Source of the DNA: an uncultured Acidimicrobiaceae bacterium
GTDB lineage: Bacteria > Actinomycetota > Acidimicrobiia > Spongiisociales > UBA5794
Assembly: GCA_947258375.1 (NCBI GenBank)
Contig: CAMYIJ010000013.1
Location: 70,171 to 134,170 of the forward strand
Direction of reading: 5' to 3'
Length of the DNA stretch: 64,000 bases
Shown here: positions 16,196 to 25,142 of the stretch, piece by piece
How the letters are laid out: every line of letters starts with the position of its first letter
Position numbering within the stretch: the stretch's first letter is position 1
The notes under the pieces: model-generated
Databases searched by the model: none
What the model was told of the DNA's origin: nothing
Seen by the model: only the letters and a program-made list of their open reading frames with translations
Program-made: the position numbers and the translations under genes

Positions 16196-17128
16196 ATGAG
16201 AACGGCACACATCGGCAGCCTCGAGGTCTCTGCAATCGGCCTCGGATGCAACAACTTCGGACGAGCGCTCGATCAGGAGGGGACCAACGCGGTGGTGGCC
16301 GCAGCGCTGGAATGCGGGATCACCTTCTTCGACACCTCGAGCAACTACGGCAGCGGGCAGTCGGAAGGCTTCCTCGGCAAGGCATTGGGAAGGCATCGCG
16401 ACGAAGTCGTGATCGGCACCAAGTTCGGTCAGGTGATCGCCGGAATGGAGGGATCGGGTGGGGCCCGACCCGACTACGTGAAGAAGATCATGGATCGGTC
16501 CCTCGCCGGCCTGGGGACTGATCGCATCGACCTCTACCAGCTGCACATGCCGGACCCGAACACGCCAATCGCCGACACCCTGGGTGCAATGTTCGAACTC
16601 GTCGAGGAGGGCAAGGCGCTCGAGATCGGCTGCTCCAACCTCGACGCGATCCAGCTGGCCGAGGCACTGGCGATCAGCGGTGCCGCCGGCAAGCCGCGGT
16701 TCCTCAGCAACCAGATCGAGTACAGCATGATCAACCGGGAGCCCGAAACCAACGGCCTAGCCCCGCTCGCCGCTCAGGAAGGTGTGGCCCTGTTGCCCTA
16801 CTACCCGTTGGCCAGCGGGCTGCTCACCGGCAAGAAGCGTAAGGGCGAGGAGGTCGAAGGGCGCCTGAACATGGATCGATACGAGCACTTCCTCACCGAC
16901 CGCAACTATGACATCGTCGAGGGACTACGGCGCTTCGCCGCCGCCCGGGACATCACACCGGCTGCGGTCGCCCTCGGCTGGCTGCTGGCCCAGCCGACGG
17001 TGCCGAGCGTGACGCCCGGGGCAACCCGACCTGAACAGGTCGCGGCGAATGGTGCCGCCGCCGATTGGCGGCCCACCGTCGAGGACCTCGACGAGATCGA
17101 GGCCATTCTCGAGGCTGGTTCCGGGTGA
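16196..17128 (+). CDS. aldo/keto reductase
   Basis: A 310-residue (alpha/beta)8-barrel NADPH-dependent oxidoreductase. The catalytic tetrad is visible: Asp and Tyr in FFDTSSNYGSGQSE, Lys in GTKFGQ and His in LYQLHMP. The NADP-binding tail contains PGATRPEQVAAN. It reduces aldehydes or ketones in the cytoplasm and is full length. It overlaps the IclR start by four bases (GTGA). The operon of amidohydrolase, reductase, regulator and Gfo/Idh dehydrogenase suggests processing of a carbonyl intermediate; the substrate is not predictable. Confidence 0.93.
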   Translation: MRTAHIGSLEVSAIGLGCNNFGRALDQEGTNAVVAAALECGITFFDTSSNYGSGQSEGFLGKALGRHRDEVVIGTKFGQVIAGMEGSGGARPDYVKKIMDRSLAGLGTDRIDLYQLHMPDPNTPIADTLGAMFELVEEGKALEIGCSNLDAIQLAEALAISGAAGKPRFLSNQIEYSMINREPETNGLAPLAAQEGVALLPYYPLASGLLTGKKRKGEEVEGRLNMDRYEHFLTDRNYDIVEGLRRFAAARDITPAAVALGWLLAQPTVPSVTPGATRPEQVAANGAAADWRPTVEDLDEIEAILEAGSG

Positions 17129-17904
17129 GCGACGACCCGGCAACTGTCGAGCCTGCCGGGCCGCAGCCACTGCTCGAACGTGCGGTCGCCGTCATTGAAG
17201 CGGTCGTCGATGCCGGGGCTCCCGTCGGGCCCCGTGGCCTGGCCAGAGTGGTTGGAATCGACCGCAGCGCGGTTGGGCGCATCCTGCAGCAGATGACGGA
17301 GCTCGGCGTATTCGAGAAGGTGCCCGCCGGCTACATCGCAGGTCCCCGCCTGTTCGGAATCGCCCGGCTGCTCGCCTCCCTCGACACTCTCCCGGACGCG
17401 GCGCGCAATGTGCTCGACGACCTCGTCGCGCGCTACAACGAGACTTCGTATGTGTCGCTTCTCCACGGTGACGCGGCGGTGTACCTCTACGAGTCGCCGA
17501 GCTCGAATCCCCTGCGGTTCGTCGTTGAGCTGGGGCGTCCGGTGCCACTGCATGCCGGCGCCGCCGGCCGGGCCATCCTCGCCGGCCTGGCGCCGGAGAC
17601 TGCTCGAGAACTGCTCGGTCCCGGACCACTCGAGACCCTCACCGCATCCACGATTGTGGCGGTCGACGACCTGCTCGACCTGGCGGCAGCCGATCGGGCC
17701 CGCGGATACAGCGTCAGCATCGAAGAACGGGTCGAGGGTGGAGCGGCCATCGGAGCCCCCTTCTTCGACCGCAGAGGCGAGTGCCAGGGCTCGGTCGTGT
17801 TCACGACACCCCTGAGCCGGCTCGACCAGACGATGCTCGACGAACTGGGGACCGCAGTCGCCGAAGCGGCAGCCACGCTGTCGGCGAGATTGGGCTTCAA
17901 GTGA
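17125..17904 (+). CDS. IclR family transcriptional regulator
   Basis: A 259-residue regulator with an N-terminal winged helix-turn-helix (GPRGLARVVGIDRSAVGRIL, about residues 35-54) and a C-terminal IclR effector domain. The effector domain has the typical LHAGAAGRAILAGL segment. IclR proteins bind small organic acids and usually control neighbouring catabolic genes. The GTG start lies in a GTGA overlap with the reductase stop, and the gene overlaps the next Gfo/Idh gene in the same manner. It is therefore regulated together with the operon it probably controls. Confidence 0.93.
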   Translation: MSDDPATVEPAGPQPLLERAVAVIEAVVDAGAPVGPRGLARVVGIDRSAVGRILQQMTELGVFEKVPAGYIAGPRLFGIARLLASLDTLPDAARNVLDDLVARYNETSYVSLLHGDAAVYLYESPSSNPLRFVVELGRPVPLHAGAAGRAILAGLAPETARELLGPGPLETLTASTIVAVDDLLDLAAADRARGYSVSIEERVEGGAAIGAPFFDRRGECQGSVVFTTPLSRLDQTMLDELGTAVAEAAATLSARLGFK

Positions 17905-18980
17905 GCGACGCGCCCCGGGTCGGCATCGGGATCGTCGGGCTGGGCCGTTGGGCGCGGGCGCACGGCGCCGCCGCCGGACGAACGGATACCGCCCGGTTCG
18001 TGTCTTGTTTCAGCCGGGACGCGGAACGGCGGACCGCGTTCGCCGATGAGTTCGCCCTCGAGAGCTCCGCCGACTCCTATGAGGCGCTGCTGGCAGATCC
18101 CGCGGTCGAGGCAGTCATCGTGTCGACGCCGAACGATCTACACGTCGAGATGGCCCTGGCGGCAGCCGATTCCGGCAAACCGGTCCTGATCGACAAGCCG
18201 ATTTCGGTCGATGTTCCCGGCGGGCTCAGGCTCTTGCGAGCCGCGGCCGCCGGTGCCCGCATCGGGGTGGCCCATCACGCCCGACGCCTTGCCGGTCACC
18301 GAACTGCCCAACGCTGGCTGGCTTCGGGTGAGGGCGGTATCGCCCGGCTCGCCCACGCCGACTTCTCCAACGCTCGGGGCGCTCAGATGAAGCCCGATGC
18401 GTGGCACCGGCGGGTGGCCGGGGCCGAGGCCGGTGTCCTGATCCAGGTCGGTATCCACCAGGTCGACACCGTGCTGTCTCTCTTTGGCCCCCCGGTTGCG
18501 ATCAACGCCAGGCTGGGGTACCAGACCATGGGCCCCCTGGCCGACGCCGCTGTGGTGATCATCACGCATGCTTCAGGAACGGTTTCGACAGTCACCAGCA
18601 GCTGGACAACACCGAGCCTGTACCGCATCGAGATCCAGGCAGGCGGTGGCAACCTGCGCTATCGGCTCGATCACGGCCATTGGTCCAGCGGTGATGTCGA
18701 TGACTACGGAACCCTGACCCTCGACCGCGACGGCGAGCCCGAAACTGTGCTGGAAACCGGCAAGGGCGATCCACTCGCCGAACAGATCGAGGAACTCGCC
18801 GCCGCCGCCCGCGACAACGGCACCATGGAGGTCGACGCCGCCGCCGGCCTCCGTGCCATGGCAGTCGTCGTGGCGGCGGTCCGCTCGACGGCGGCCGGAG
18901 GCGCCGAGGTCGCGGTCGGCGATCTCTTGACATCCGAGGGAGCGACGGCCGCAGAGGTAGCGCTGCTCACCGGGGCGTAG
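17901..18980 (+). CDS. Gfo/Idh/MocA family oxidoreductase
   Basis: A 359-residue NAD(P)-dependent oxidoreductase with the glycine motif GLGRWA in place of a third glycine, a DKP lysine motif (LIDKPIS) instead of EKP, and the C-terminal sheet domain with GIHQVDT. It differs from the three DTHRD-type copies and belongs to another subgroup. The GTG start is set by the GTGA overlap with the IclR gene. It is the distal gene of the amidohydrolase, aldo/keto reductase and IclR operon. Sugar or polyol-type substrates are typical for the family; none can be chosen here. Confidence 0.9.
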   Translation: MSDAPRVGIGIVGLGRWARAHGAAAGRTDTARFVSCFSRDAERRTAFADEFALESSADSYEALLADPAVEAVIVSTPNDLHVEMALAAADSGKPVLIDKPISVDVPGGLRLLRAAAAGARIGVAHHARRLAGHRTAQRWLASGEGGIARLAHADFSNARGAQMKPDAWHRRVAGAEAGVLIQVGIHQVDTVLSLFGPPVAINARLGYQTMGPLADAAVVIITHASGTVSTVTSSWTTPSLYRIEIQAGGGNLRYRLDHGHWSSGDVDDYGTLTLDRDGEPETVLETGKGDPLAEQIEELAAAARDNGTMEVDAAAGLRAMAVVVAAVRSTAAGGAEVAVGDLLTSEGATAAEVALLTGA

Positions 18981-19010
18981 CCTCGGCAGTGGCGAACAGA
19001 AGGAGTGTTC

Positions 19011-19523
19011 ATGAACACACAGGACGTGCTGGTTGAGGCATACGGGCGGATTCGCGAGCTGGTACACAAGGCTGCGGGTGGGCTCGATCAGGAGCGGTTG
19101 AGCTACCTCCCCGAGCCGGGAGCCAATTCGATCGCGTGGCTGGTGTGGCACCTGACACGGATCCAGGACGATCACGTCTCCGAGATCACCGGCCAGGACC
19201 AGGTGTGGGTCACCGGCGACTGGGCAGCGGCGCTCGGCATGGAGCCCGATCCCGCCAACCTCGGCCAGGGCCACCGACCCGACGACGTCGCCGCCATCAG
19301 CCCCGCAGACTCGAGCGATCTGCTCGGCTACCACGACGAGGTCATGGACCGTTCGGTCGAATACCTCCGTGGAGTCGACGCCGCCGAGCTGGCCCGCATC
19401 ATCGACGACTCCTACACGCCGCCGGTCAGCGTCGGAGTACGTCTGGTCAGCGTGCTCAGCGACAACATCCAGCACGCCGGCCAAGCCCGCTACCTGCGCG
19501 GCATAGTCGACCGGATCATGTAG
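19011..19523 (+). CDS. DinB / DUF664 family protein
   Basis: A 170-residue four-helix-bundle protein of the DinB/DUF664 group. It has the metal-binding pattern NSIAWLVWHLTRIQDDH near residue 40 and a C-terminal NIQHAGQARYLRG. Many actinobacterial members are thiol- (mycothiol-)dependent transferases or isomerases, while others are uncharacterised. The ATG follows AGGAG at 7 nt; the in-frame GTG two codons upstream overlaps that ribosome site. It stands 30 bp after the Gfo/Idh stop and converges on the sigma-factor operon. Confidence 0.82.
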   Translation: MNTQDVLVEAYGRIRELVHKAAGGLDQERLSYLPEPGANSIAWLVWHLTRIQDDHVSEITGQDQVWVTGDWAAALGMEPDPANLGQGHRPDDVAAISPADSSDLLGYHDEVMDRSVEYLRGVDAAELARIIDDSYTPPVSVGVRLVSVLSDNIQHAGQARYLRGIVDRIM

Positions 19524-19533
19524 CAAGGCGGCC

Positions 19534-20235
19534 TCAAAAATCATCTCGAACGTGGGCCGACCCGATCAGAACGCCGCCGGCGTCGTAGGCATCCATACGG
19601 CAGCCGCAGTCGTTGCCAACGGCGTCGAGGAACATGACGAATCGGTTGGAGGGGCGTTGCCAGGTGACGCGGCCATCGGGCTCGGTGAACACCACGACGG
19701 CGGCCTGCGTTGGCACGTTTGCCCAGCTCCAGGCCAGCACGCCGAGCCCACCGGCATTCTGGCCCCCAACGTCTGGCAGCGGATCACGGACGAGGCTGCA
19801 ACCGTAACCGCCGTTCGCTCCCGAGCACCGCATCTCTTCGCCGGGCTCGCGGCCAGCCGCGGCCCAGAAGTCGGGCCCGGGGCGGCCCACATCTACTCGG
19901 TCGATACCTTCGATCGAGTAAGCCCAATCCCAAGAGAAGCTCTCGTCGCTCGGAGACGGGTCAATCTCGATGAGCTCGATCTCGTTCTCTGCCGTCAGGC
20001 CGGGAATGAGGCCGATCGGGTTGAAAGTGTCGGAGCTCCTGGCCAACCCAAACACGACAGTTATCACTCCTACGGCAGCGACGACCACGAACCCGGCGGC
20101 GAACGCCAGGAGTCGCGACCGGCGCAAGCGGGGCGCCTCCAGCGCGAGGCGGTTGAGTTCCGGCTGTCGCTCATCGACCGCGATGCCGCCACCGGCGTGC
20201 TGCAGCGTCGTCCTGATCCGCTCTTCGAAAGTCAT
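19534..20235 (-). CDS. putative membrane partner of the adjacent ECF sigma factor
   Basis: A 233-residue protein with an N-terminal cytoplasmic region of about 40 residues, a single transmembrane segment at about residues 42-64 and a C-terminal extracytoplasmic domain containing several cysteines. Its ATG overlaps the sigma-factor stop (ATGA), the usual arrangement of SigE-type sigma genes with membrane regulators. I see no zinc anti-sigma His-x3-Cys-x2-Cys motif, so an anti-sigma role is inferred from topology and linkage only. Confidence 0.6.
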   Translation of the reverse strand: MTFEERIRTTLQHAGGGIAVDERQPELNRLALEAPRLRRSRLLAFAAGFVVVAAVGVITVVFGLARSSDTFNPIGLIPGLTAENEIELIEIDPSPSDESFSWDWAYSIEGIDRVDVGRPGPDFWAAAGREPGEEMRCSGANGGYGCSLVRDPLPDVGGQNAGGLGVLAWSWANVPTQAAVVVFTEPDGRVTWQRPSNRFVMFLDAVGNDCGCRMDAYDAGGVLIGSAHVRDDF

Positions 20236-20741
20236 TGCGGTTCCTTCAGTCGCTTGCGAAGCCTCTGGATCGCCCGGCTCTGCCTGGTCTTCACGGTGCC
20301 CTCGGGGACTGCCAGCGCCTCGGCCGTCTGCTGAATCGACCAGTCGAGGAAGAAGCGTGCCACCACCACCGCGCGGTACTTGACCGGCAAGGCCTTGACC
20401 GCTTCCAGAAGCTCCGGTTCCGGCATCTCCTGTTCAACCAGAGGATCAATGAGCAACTGACGAGCTTCCCGGCTGCTGCGCCTCAAGCGGGAACGCCCCC
20501 AATTCACGGCAACCCGATATACCCAACCGGCCGGATTGTCATAGCCCGACACCTCGCCCCACCGGGTCAGGGCCCGGGCGAAAGCCTCATCGGCCGCCTC
20601 ACAGCCCAGATCGCGACCGCCGACCGCCAACGCCACCGCACGCACCATCTCAACCCGGCGGGCGCGATAGAACTCGTCGAAGTCCAAGACGTTCACTCCG
20701 GTGTGCCCATCTTTCACCTCTGCCGACGTGTTCTTTGCCAT
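20232..20741 (-). CDS. SigE-family ECF RNA polymerase sigma factor
   Basis: A 169-residue sigma-70 group 4 factor. Region 2 begins FDEFYRARR and contains the WGEVSGYDNPAGWVYRVA segment used for -10 recognition and core binding. Region 4 has VARFFLDWSIQQTAEAL followed by the helix-turn-helix PEGTVKTRQSRA for -35 recognition. The start is placed at the ATG of MAKN; a GTG just upstream is possible. It overlaps the membrane protein gene by 4 bp. It directs RNA polymerase to an unknown stress or envelope regulon. Confidence 0.9.
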   Translation of the reverse strand: MAKNTSAEVKDGHTGVNVLDFDEFYRARRVEMVRAVALAVGGRDLGCEAADEAFARALTRWGEVSGYDNPAGWVYRVAVNWGRSRLRRSSREARQLLIDPLVEQEMPEPELLEAVKALPVKYRAVVVARFFLDWSIQQTAEALAVPEGTVKTRQSRAIQRLRKRLKEPQ

Positions 20742-20889
20742 CACTAGGCAGACTCCTGACACGGGCTCCAGGTTTCACTGTTTCGTATGAAAGCTACAGG
20801 GCGGAAACACGCCAGCGAGGTTTCTCTCGACCTCCGTCGGTTTTCTTGATTCATACCCCTTCTATTTGTCATAAACGTGGTTTATTATA

Positions 20890-20903
20890 CGAACATATGT
20901 TCG
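20890..20903. promoter_or_regulatory. LexA (SOS) box
   Basis: CGAACATATGTTCG is a perfect 14-bp palindrome matching the Gram-positive/actinobacterial LexA box (CGAAC-N4-GTTCG). It lies immediately after a TTTATTATAC -10-like element and about 30-45 bp before the likely start of the HNH gene. LexA bound there would block transcription initiation. The opposite sigma operon starts 149 bp away and is less likely to be the target. Confidence 0.85.
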
Positions 20904-20933
20904 CTACTGATAGAGAAACGGCAGAAGTCGCAG

Positions 20934-22097
20934 TTGAGTGCCGCACCCGAGCCGACTGCAGAACCGGAGCCACTCCATCCGGTGGACGCCTGTGACGAGC
21001 TGATCGCGATCCTGGGCCGGATCGACCAGCTCGAGGCTCAGGCCGCGACGGCCCTCGCCGCGATGAACGAAGCGGCCCGGTGGCGCCGGATGGGCTACAC
21101 GTCCGCGACGGCGTTTCTCAAGCACCGCGCTGCCATGGCGGCGGGCCGAGCGATGGAACTTGTCGCCCGATCAAAGGCTCTCGTCCAGATGCCGCTCACT
21201 GCGGCCCGGTTCGAAGAAGGCGAACTCAGCGTCGATCAAGTGGACGCCCTCATCGCCGCCTACAACTTCAACAACGAGGCCTTCGCCGCCGATGAGGCGA
21301 TGCTCGTCGACCTGGCCGTACAACTCCCCTTCGTCAAAGAGCTCTGGCAGCTCATCCAGTACTGGAAGCAGCGCATCGATCCACCGCTCGTGGAACTCGA
21401 CCAGGACATGCTCAACAGCCTCCGCGGGATACGCATCCGCCGCGACCGCGGTGTCGGCCGCCTCTACGCCTGCGTCAGCGAGGCCGAACTCGACACGCTC
21501 ATCAACACCCTCGACCCCGGTCCGCCCGTGCCGGAGGACCATCGCACCCTCACCCAGCGCCGCGCCGACCGGCTCATGGAACTCGCCTCAGCCTCGATGG
21601 ACCGCCCCCAACTCCTCGTACATGTAAACGTCGAAGCCCTCACCGGCAGCGGCACCATTGGCGACAAAACGCTCAATGCCAACCCACTCGCCGAAACCGA
21701 GTTCGGCACAGTGCTCACCCCCGAGGGGGTCACCCGGATTGCCTGTGACGCCTCCGTCTGTCGGATCGTGTTTGGGCCCAACGGGCAACCGCTCGACGTG
21801 GGACGCCAGTACCGCCTGTTCCCCGAACCGTTGCGGCGCGCCATCGTCGCCCGCGACCGGCATTGCCGCTTCCCAGGGTGCGATCGACCGCCGCAATGGT
21901 GCGACGTGCATCACATCGTCCACTGGGCCCGCGGCGGCACGACCTGCGTCGACAACGGGATCTTGCTGTGCCGTTTCCACCACACCCTCGTCCACGAAGT
22001 TGGGTGGACCACCACTGGAACCGCGACCGATCTCCAGGTTCACGACGACCTCGGCCGTCGCTACGCGGCACCCAGCCCCCGAGCTCGAGCCCCCTAG
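20934..22097 (+). CDS. DUF222 / HNH endonuclease domain protein (13E12 type)
   Basis: About 387 residues with an N-terminal DUF222 domain and a C-terminal HNH nuclease motif. The motif is RDRHCRFPGC, then CDVHHI, the Asn in CVDNGILLC and CRFHHTLVH. This is the 13E12 repeat family, abundant in actinobacteria and sometimes mobile or intron-like. The start is uncertain: the TTG used lies downstream of the promoter and LexA box, whereas an in-frame GTG at 20877 would put the operator inside the coding region. The stop shares a CTAG tetranucleotide with the convergent synthetase gene. The SOS box indicates DNA-damage induction. Confidence 0.85.
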   Translation: MSAAPEPTAEPEPLHPVDACDELIAILGRIDQLEAQAATALAAMNEAARWRRMGYTSATAFLKHRAAMAAGRAMELVARSKALVQMPLTAARFEEGELSVDQVDALIAAYNFNNEAFAADEAMLVDLAVQLPFVKELWQLIQYWKQRIDPPLVELDQDMLNSLRGIRIRRDRGVGRLYACVSEAELDTLINTLDPGPPVPEDHRTLTQRRADRLMELASASMDRPQLLVHVNVEALTGSGTIGDKTLNANPLAETEFGTVLTPEGVTRIACDASVCRIVFGPNGQPLDVGRQYRLFPEPLRRAIVARDRHCRFPGCDRPPQWCDVHHIVHWARGGTTCVDNGILLCRFHHTLVHEVGWTTTGTATDLQVHDDLGRRYAAPSPRARAP

Positions 22098-24166
22098 CGG
22101 CCAGCTTGGGCTGAATCGCCCAGCCGCACCACCGCATCGAGGGTCAGCCATTCGGTTCCGGACCAGGTGAGAGGATTGATTTCGATCTCGACAGCGCTTC
22201 GCTCGGCGATCAGTCCGCCGAGGCGCACCAGGATCTCCGCCAGGTGATCCCGATCCGCCGCTGCTCCGAACCGGGTGGTATCGAGGACCGCGCCTGCGGC
22301 CAGCGAACCGATGAGTCGGCGGGCATGCTCGGTATTGACCGGCGCCAACGCCATGGCGACGTCGCCGAGCGCTTCGGCTCCGGCGCCGCCGACGCCGACA
22401 GCAACCATCGGGCCGAATTGGGGGTGGACAATTCCCGAGGCGAGCATTTCGATGCCTGCGACGTGGAGTTCGACTCTGGCTCCCTCGATCCGAGCCTGCG
22501 GCGCGGCGGCGCTGGCTGCCGCGACTACCGAGTCGAAGGCATCACCGGCAGCCGCCGGATCGGCGATGCCGACACGGACCCCGCCAACCTCCGCCTTGTG
22601 CACGATGTCCGGGGATGCCACTTTGACCACCACCGGCCCACCGAGGTCGGCGGCAATGTCGATCGCCTCGGCGCGATCCGTGGCCAGGTCGCCGGCGACG
22701 GCGGCCATCCCCAGACCGTCGAGCCAGGCCTTCGCAGCGTGCTCGGAGAGCGTCTCGACGGCCCCCGACGTGGCGACGCGCTTCCCGCCTTCGTCGTAGA
22801 GCCCGGCCTGACCAAATCGAATCAGCCCGTCCATGGCCGCAATGGCGGCACGCGGCTCCTCGGTGGCCGGCAGTCCCGCCGCGCGGAGCCGCTGCAACCC
22901 TGCGGCGGCAACATCACCGGCCATCCACAGGTGCACAATCGGAGGAGCCTCCCCCAGGGCCGTCAGGGCGTCGACCCGTTGCTCGGTGTGCGCCGGGGGG
23001 TGCGCCGACGACACCGCCAGGACGACATCGTGGTGGCGCGAGAAGATACCGACGACCTCGGCAAACCGGTGGGGGCCACCGATGATGGCGCCCATGTCGA
23101 GCGGGTTGGCCGTGGTACCCAGTTGGATCAAGGGGGTCAGCTCGCTCTGCACCTCCGGGCTCGGCTCGGGAAGCGTGATGTGGGTGCCCTCCGCCAGGTC
23201 GGCGAGCAGGATGGCAACCCCGCCGGAGTGAGTGACGACCCCGACTCGATTGCCGGCCACCGCGCCGGACCGCGCCATCACCTCCGCCACGTCGTACAGC
23301 TCTCCCGGCGTCGCCACGAGCGTCACCCCGAGCGAGCCGCAGACACCTTCGAGCACCCGGCGATCGGTAGCAAGGGCCCCGGTGTGGGTCGCCAGCATTC
23401 CGGTGCTGTGGCCGGTTCGTCCCAGGTGGCACACCACGACCGGCTTGCCGGCATCGCGCGCGCCGCGAACGGCGCGGATGAAACGACCGCCGTCCCTGAC
23501 GGTTTCGAGCACCACCGCGATCGCCCGCACCTCTTCGTGGAACGTCAGCGCTTCGATGGCGTCGGCGACATCAATGTCGGCCTCGTTTCCGGTAGAGATC
23601 GATGCAGCCAGGCCGCCGCCGCGACCCGCCGCCAGATTGTGCATGTAGCTGCCGGTGCCGCCGGACTGCGTGACCAGGCCCACCGGCCCGGACCGTATCT
23701 CGTCGGCGGGGCGATCAAGGCAGGTGAGGAAGCTGGCCGCCAAGCCCGCGACGGGAAGAATCACGCCCCCCGAATTGGGACCGAGCACCCGCACGTCACT
23801 CTCGGCAACCGCCGCCCGGACGTCGTCTTCGAGAACGCGGCCGGCCTCACCGACCTCGGAGAAGCCTCCGGCGAAGACGATCACAACACCGGCACCGACG
23901 GCACCCGCCTGGCGGACGACCGACGGGACCAAGGGCCCCGGGACCGCCGACACCACAACATCCGGCGGCGCCGGCAGGTCGGCGAGCGTGGCGACAACCT
24001 CGAGGCCATCAATCTCGGGCAGCTTCGGGTTGACCCCCCAGATCTCGCCGTCGAAACCAACCTTCCGCAGGTTGGCGAGCACCCGGCGGCCGTGCTTGCC
24101 CGTGTCGGCCGAGACACCGACGATGGCGATCGACTCCGGGGCGAGCAGCCGGCCGAGGCCGGTCAT
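22094..24166 (-). CDS. NDP-forming acyl-CoA synthetase (acetate--CoA ligase family)
   Basis: A 690-residue single-chain synthetase of the ADP-forming acetyl-CoA / GNAT-less Pat-like family. The CoA-binding Rossmann domain (SIAIVGVSAD) comes first, then the succinyl-CoA-ligase-like domain (VTQSGGTGS, STGNEADIDVADAIEAL, and the phospho-relay His in THTGALA). The ATP-grasp domain is C-terminal (VVVKVASPDIVHKAEVGGV). It makes an acyl-CoA from acid, CoA and ATP, or the reverse. The ATG is fixed by an ATGA overlap with the LLM gene. The frame remains open upstream through that gene, but that extension is noise. It is the last gene of the 29.2-22.1 kb operon. Confidence 0.9.
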   Translation of the reverse strand: MTGLGRLLAPESIAIVGVSADTGKHGRRVLANLRKVGFDGEIWGVNPKLPEIDGLEVVATLADLPAPPDVVVSAVPGPLVPSVVRQAGAVGAGVVIVFAGGFSEVGEAGRVLEDDVRAAVAESDVRVLGPNSGGVILPVAGLAASFLTCLDRPADEIRSGPVGLVTQSGGTGSYMHNLAAGRGGGLAASISTGNEADIDVADAIEALTFHEEVRAIAVVLETVRDGGRFIRAVRGARDAGKPVVVCHLGRTGHSTGMLATHTGALATDRRVLEGVCGSLGVTLVATPGELYDVAEVMARSGAVAGNRVGVVTHSGGVAILLADLAEGTHITLPEPSPEVQSELTPLIQLGTTANPLDMGAIIGGPHRFAEVVGIFSRHHDVVLAVSSAHPPAHTEQRVDALTALGEAPPIVHLWMAGDVAAAGLQRLRAAGLPATEEPRAAIAAMDGLIRFGQAGLYDEGGKRVATSGAVETLSEHAAKAWLDGLGMAAVAGDLATDRAEAIDIAADLGGPVVVKVASPDIVHKAEVGGVRVGIADPAAAGDAFDSVVAAASAAAPQARIEGARVELHVAGIEMLASGIVHPQFGPMVAVGVGGAGAEALGDVAMALAPVNTEHARRLIGSLAAGAVLDTTRFGAAADRDHLAEILVRLGGLIAERSAVEIEINPLTWSGTEWLTLDAVVRLGDSAQAGR

Positions 24167-25122
24167 CCGCGCAGCTGGGGAATCACTTCGGCGGCGAAGA
24201 GGTCCTGGCTGTCGTTCTCTCCCATGTCGTAGAAGTAGAGGATGAACTCGGCGCACCCGGCTTCGACGAACCCCCCAACAGCGTCCACGGCCTGGTCGAC
24301 GGTCATCACGAAGTGCTCCTCTTCGAATTCGGCGGCCGTGGAACCACGGCGGCGTGCCGCTATCTCGAGCTTGGCATCGAGGTCGGCCCGATCCCGGCCG
24401 ATCACCGACATCATGTGAATCGTGCGCCCGATTTCGCCGTAGTCGCGCCCGACCGCCTCGCAGTGATCGGCCAGCACATTGGACTTGTGAACAAACGTAT
24501 CGAGATCGTCGCCGAAGTTGGCGTAATCGCCGTATTTGGCAACGATGCGCAGCGTTCGCTTCGCGCCGCCGCCGGCGATCCACAGCGGGGGATGCGGTTT
24601 CTGGATCGGCTTGGGTCGGGTTATCGCTCCGGCCAGCGTGTAGTGCTCGCCTTCGAAGAACGCCTCGTCGCTGGTCCACATCGCCTTGAGCACCTGGGCC
24701 GCCTCCTCGAGCATGTCGAGGCGGACCTTGTTCGACGGGTACTCGTAGCCGTATGCGGCGAACTCCTTGTGGGACCAGCCGGCGCCGATCCCGACATCGA
24801 GCCGCCCGCCGGAGATGGCGTCGACGGAGACCGCGATCTTGCCGAGGAGCGATGCCGGCCGGTAGAGCACACAGGTGCACATCTGGCCGATCCGGACTCG
24901 CTCGGTGACGGTCGCCAGCGCTGCCATCAGGGTCCACGCGTCGAACGTGCTCTCCTGGCTCACGATGGGGTGGGTGTGGAAGTGGTCGTACACCCATAGG
25001 GAGTCCCAGCCGGCCGCTTCGATAGCGCCGGCCGTCGCCATGATGTGATCCCATTGCCGATCGTCGGGGATGCCAACGAGATCCATCTTCCAGCCCTGAG
25101 GCACCATCGTCCCAAATCGCAT
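24163..25122 (-). CDS. LLM class flavin/F420-dependent oxidoreductase
   Basis: A 319-residue luciferase-like TIM-barrel enzyme using F420 or FMN. It has the typical FGTMVPQG start, WDSLWVYDHFH, VRIGQMCTCVLYR and the GIGAGW loop. The region ADLDAKLEIAARR and the C-terminal half fit F420-dependent members of actinobacteria. The ATG is preceded by GGGAAAGG. It lies 20 bp after the remains of a CoA-transferase and overlaps the synthetase gene by 4 bp. In catabolic operons such enzymes oxygenate, dehydrogenate or reduce pathway intermediates. Which cofactor is used cannot be decided by eye. Confidence 0.88.
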   Translation of the reverse strand: MRFGTMVPQGWKMDLVGIPDDRQWDHIMATAGAIEAAGWDSLWVYDHFHTHPIVSQESTFDAWTLMAALATVTERVRIGQMCTCVLYRPASLLGKIAVSVDAISGGRLDVGIGAGWSHKEFAAYGYEYPSNKVRLDMLEEAAQVLKAMWTSDEAFFEGEHYTLAGAITRPKPIQKPHPPLWIAGGGAKRTLRIVAKYGDYANFGDDLDTFVHKSNVLADHCEAVGRDYGEIGRTIHMMSVIGRDRADLDAKLEIAARRRGSTAAEFEEEHFVMTVDQAVDAVGGFVEAGCAEFILYFYDMGENDSQDLFAAEVIPQLRG

Positions 25123-25142
25123 TTGTCGACCTTTCCCTTGAC

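Noticed and set aside
22244..24232. Long plus-strand open frame (662 codons) opposite the acyl-CoA synthetase
   Set aside because: Its translation is Arg/Gly/His-rich without recognisable domains, typical of antisense frames in GC-rich DNA. The minus-strand protein has clear family motifs throughout.
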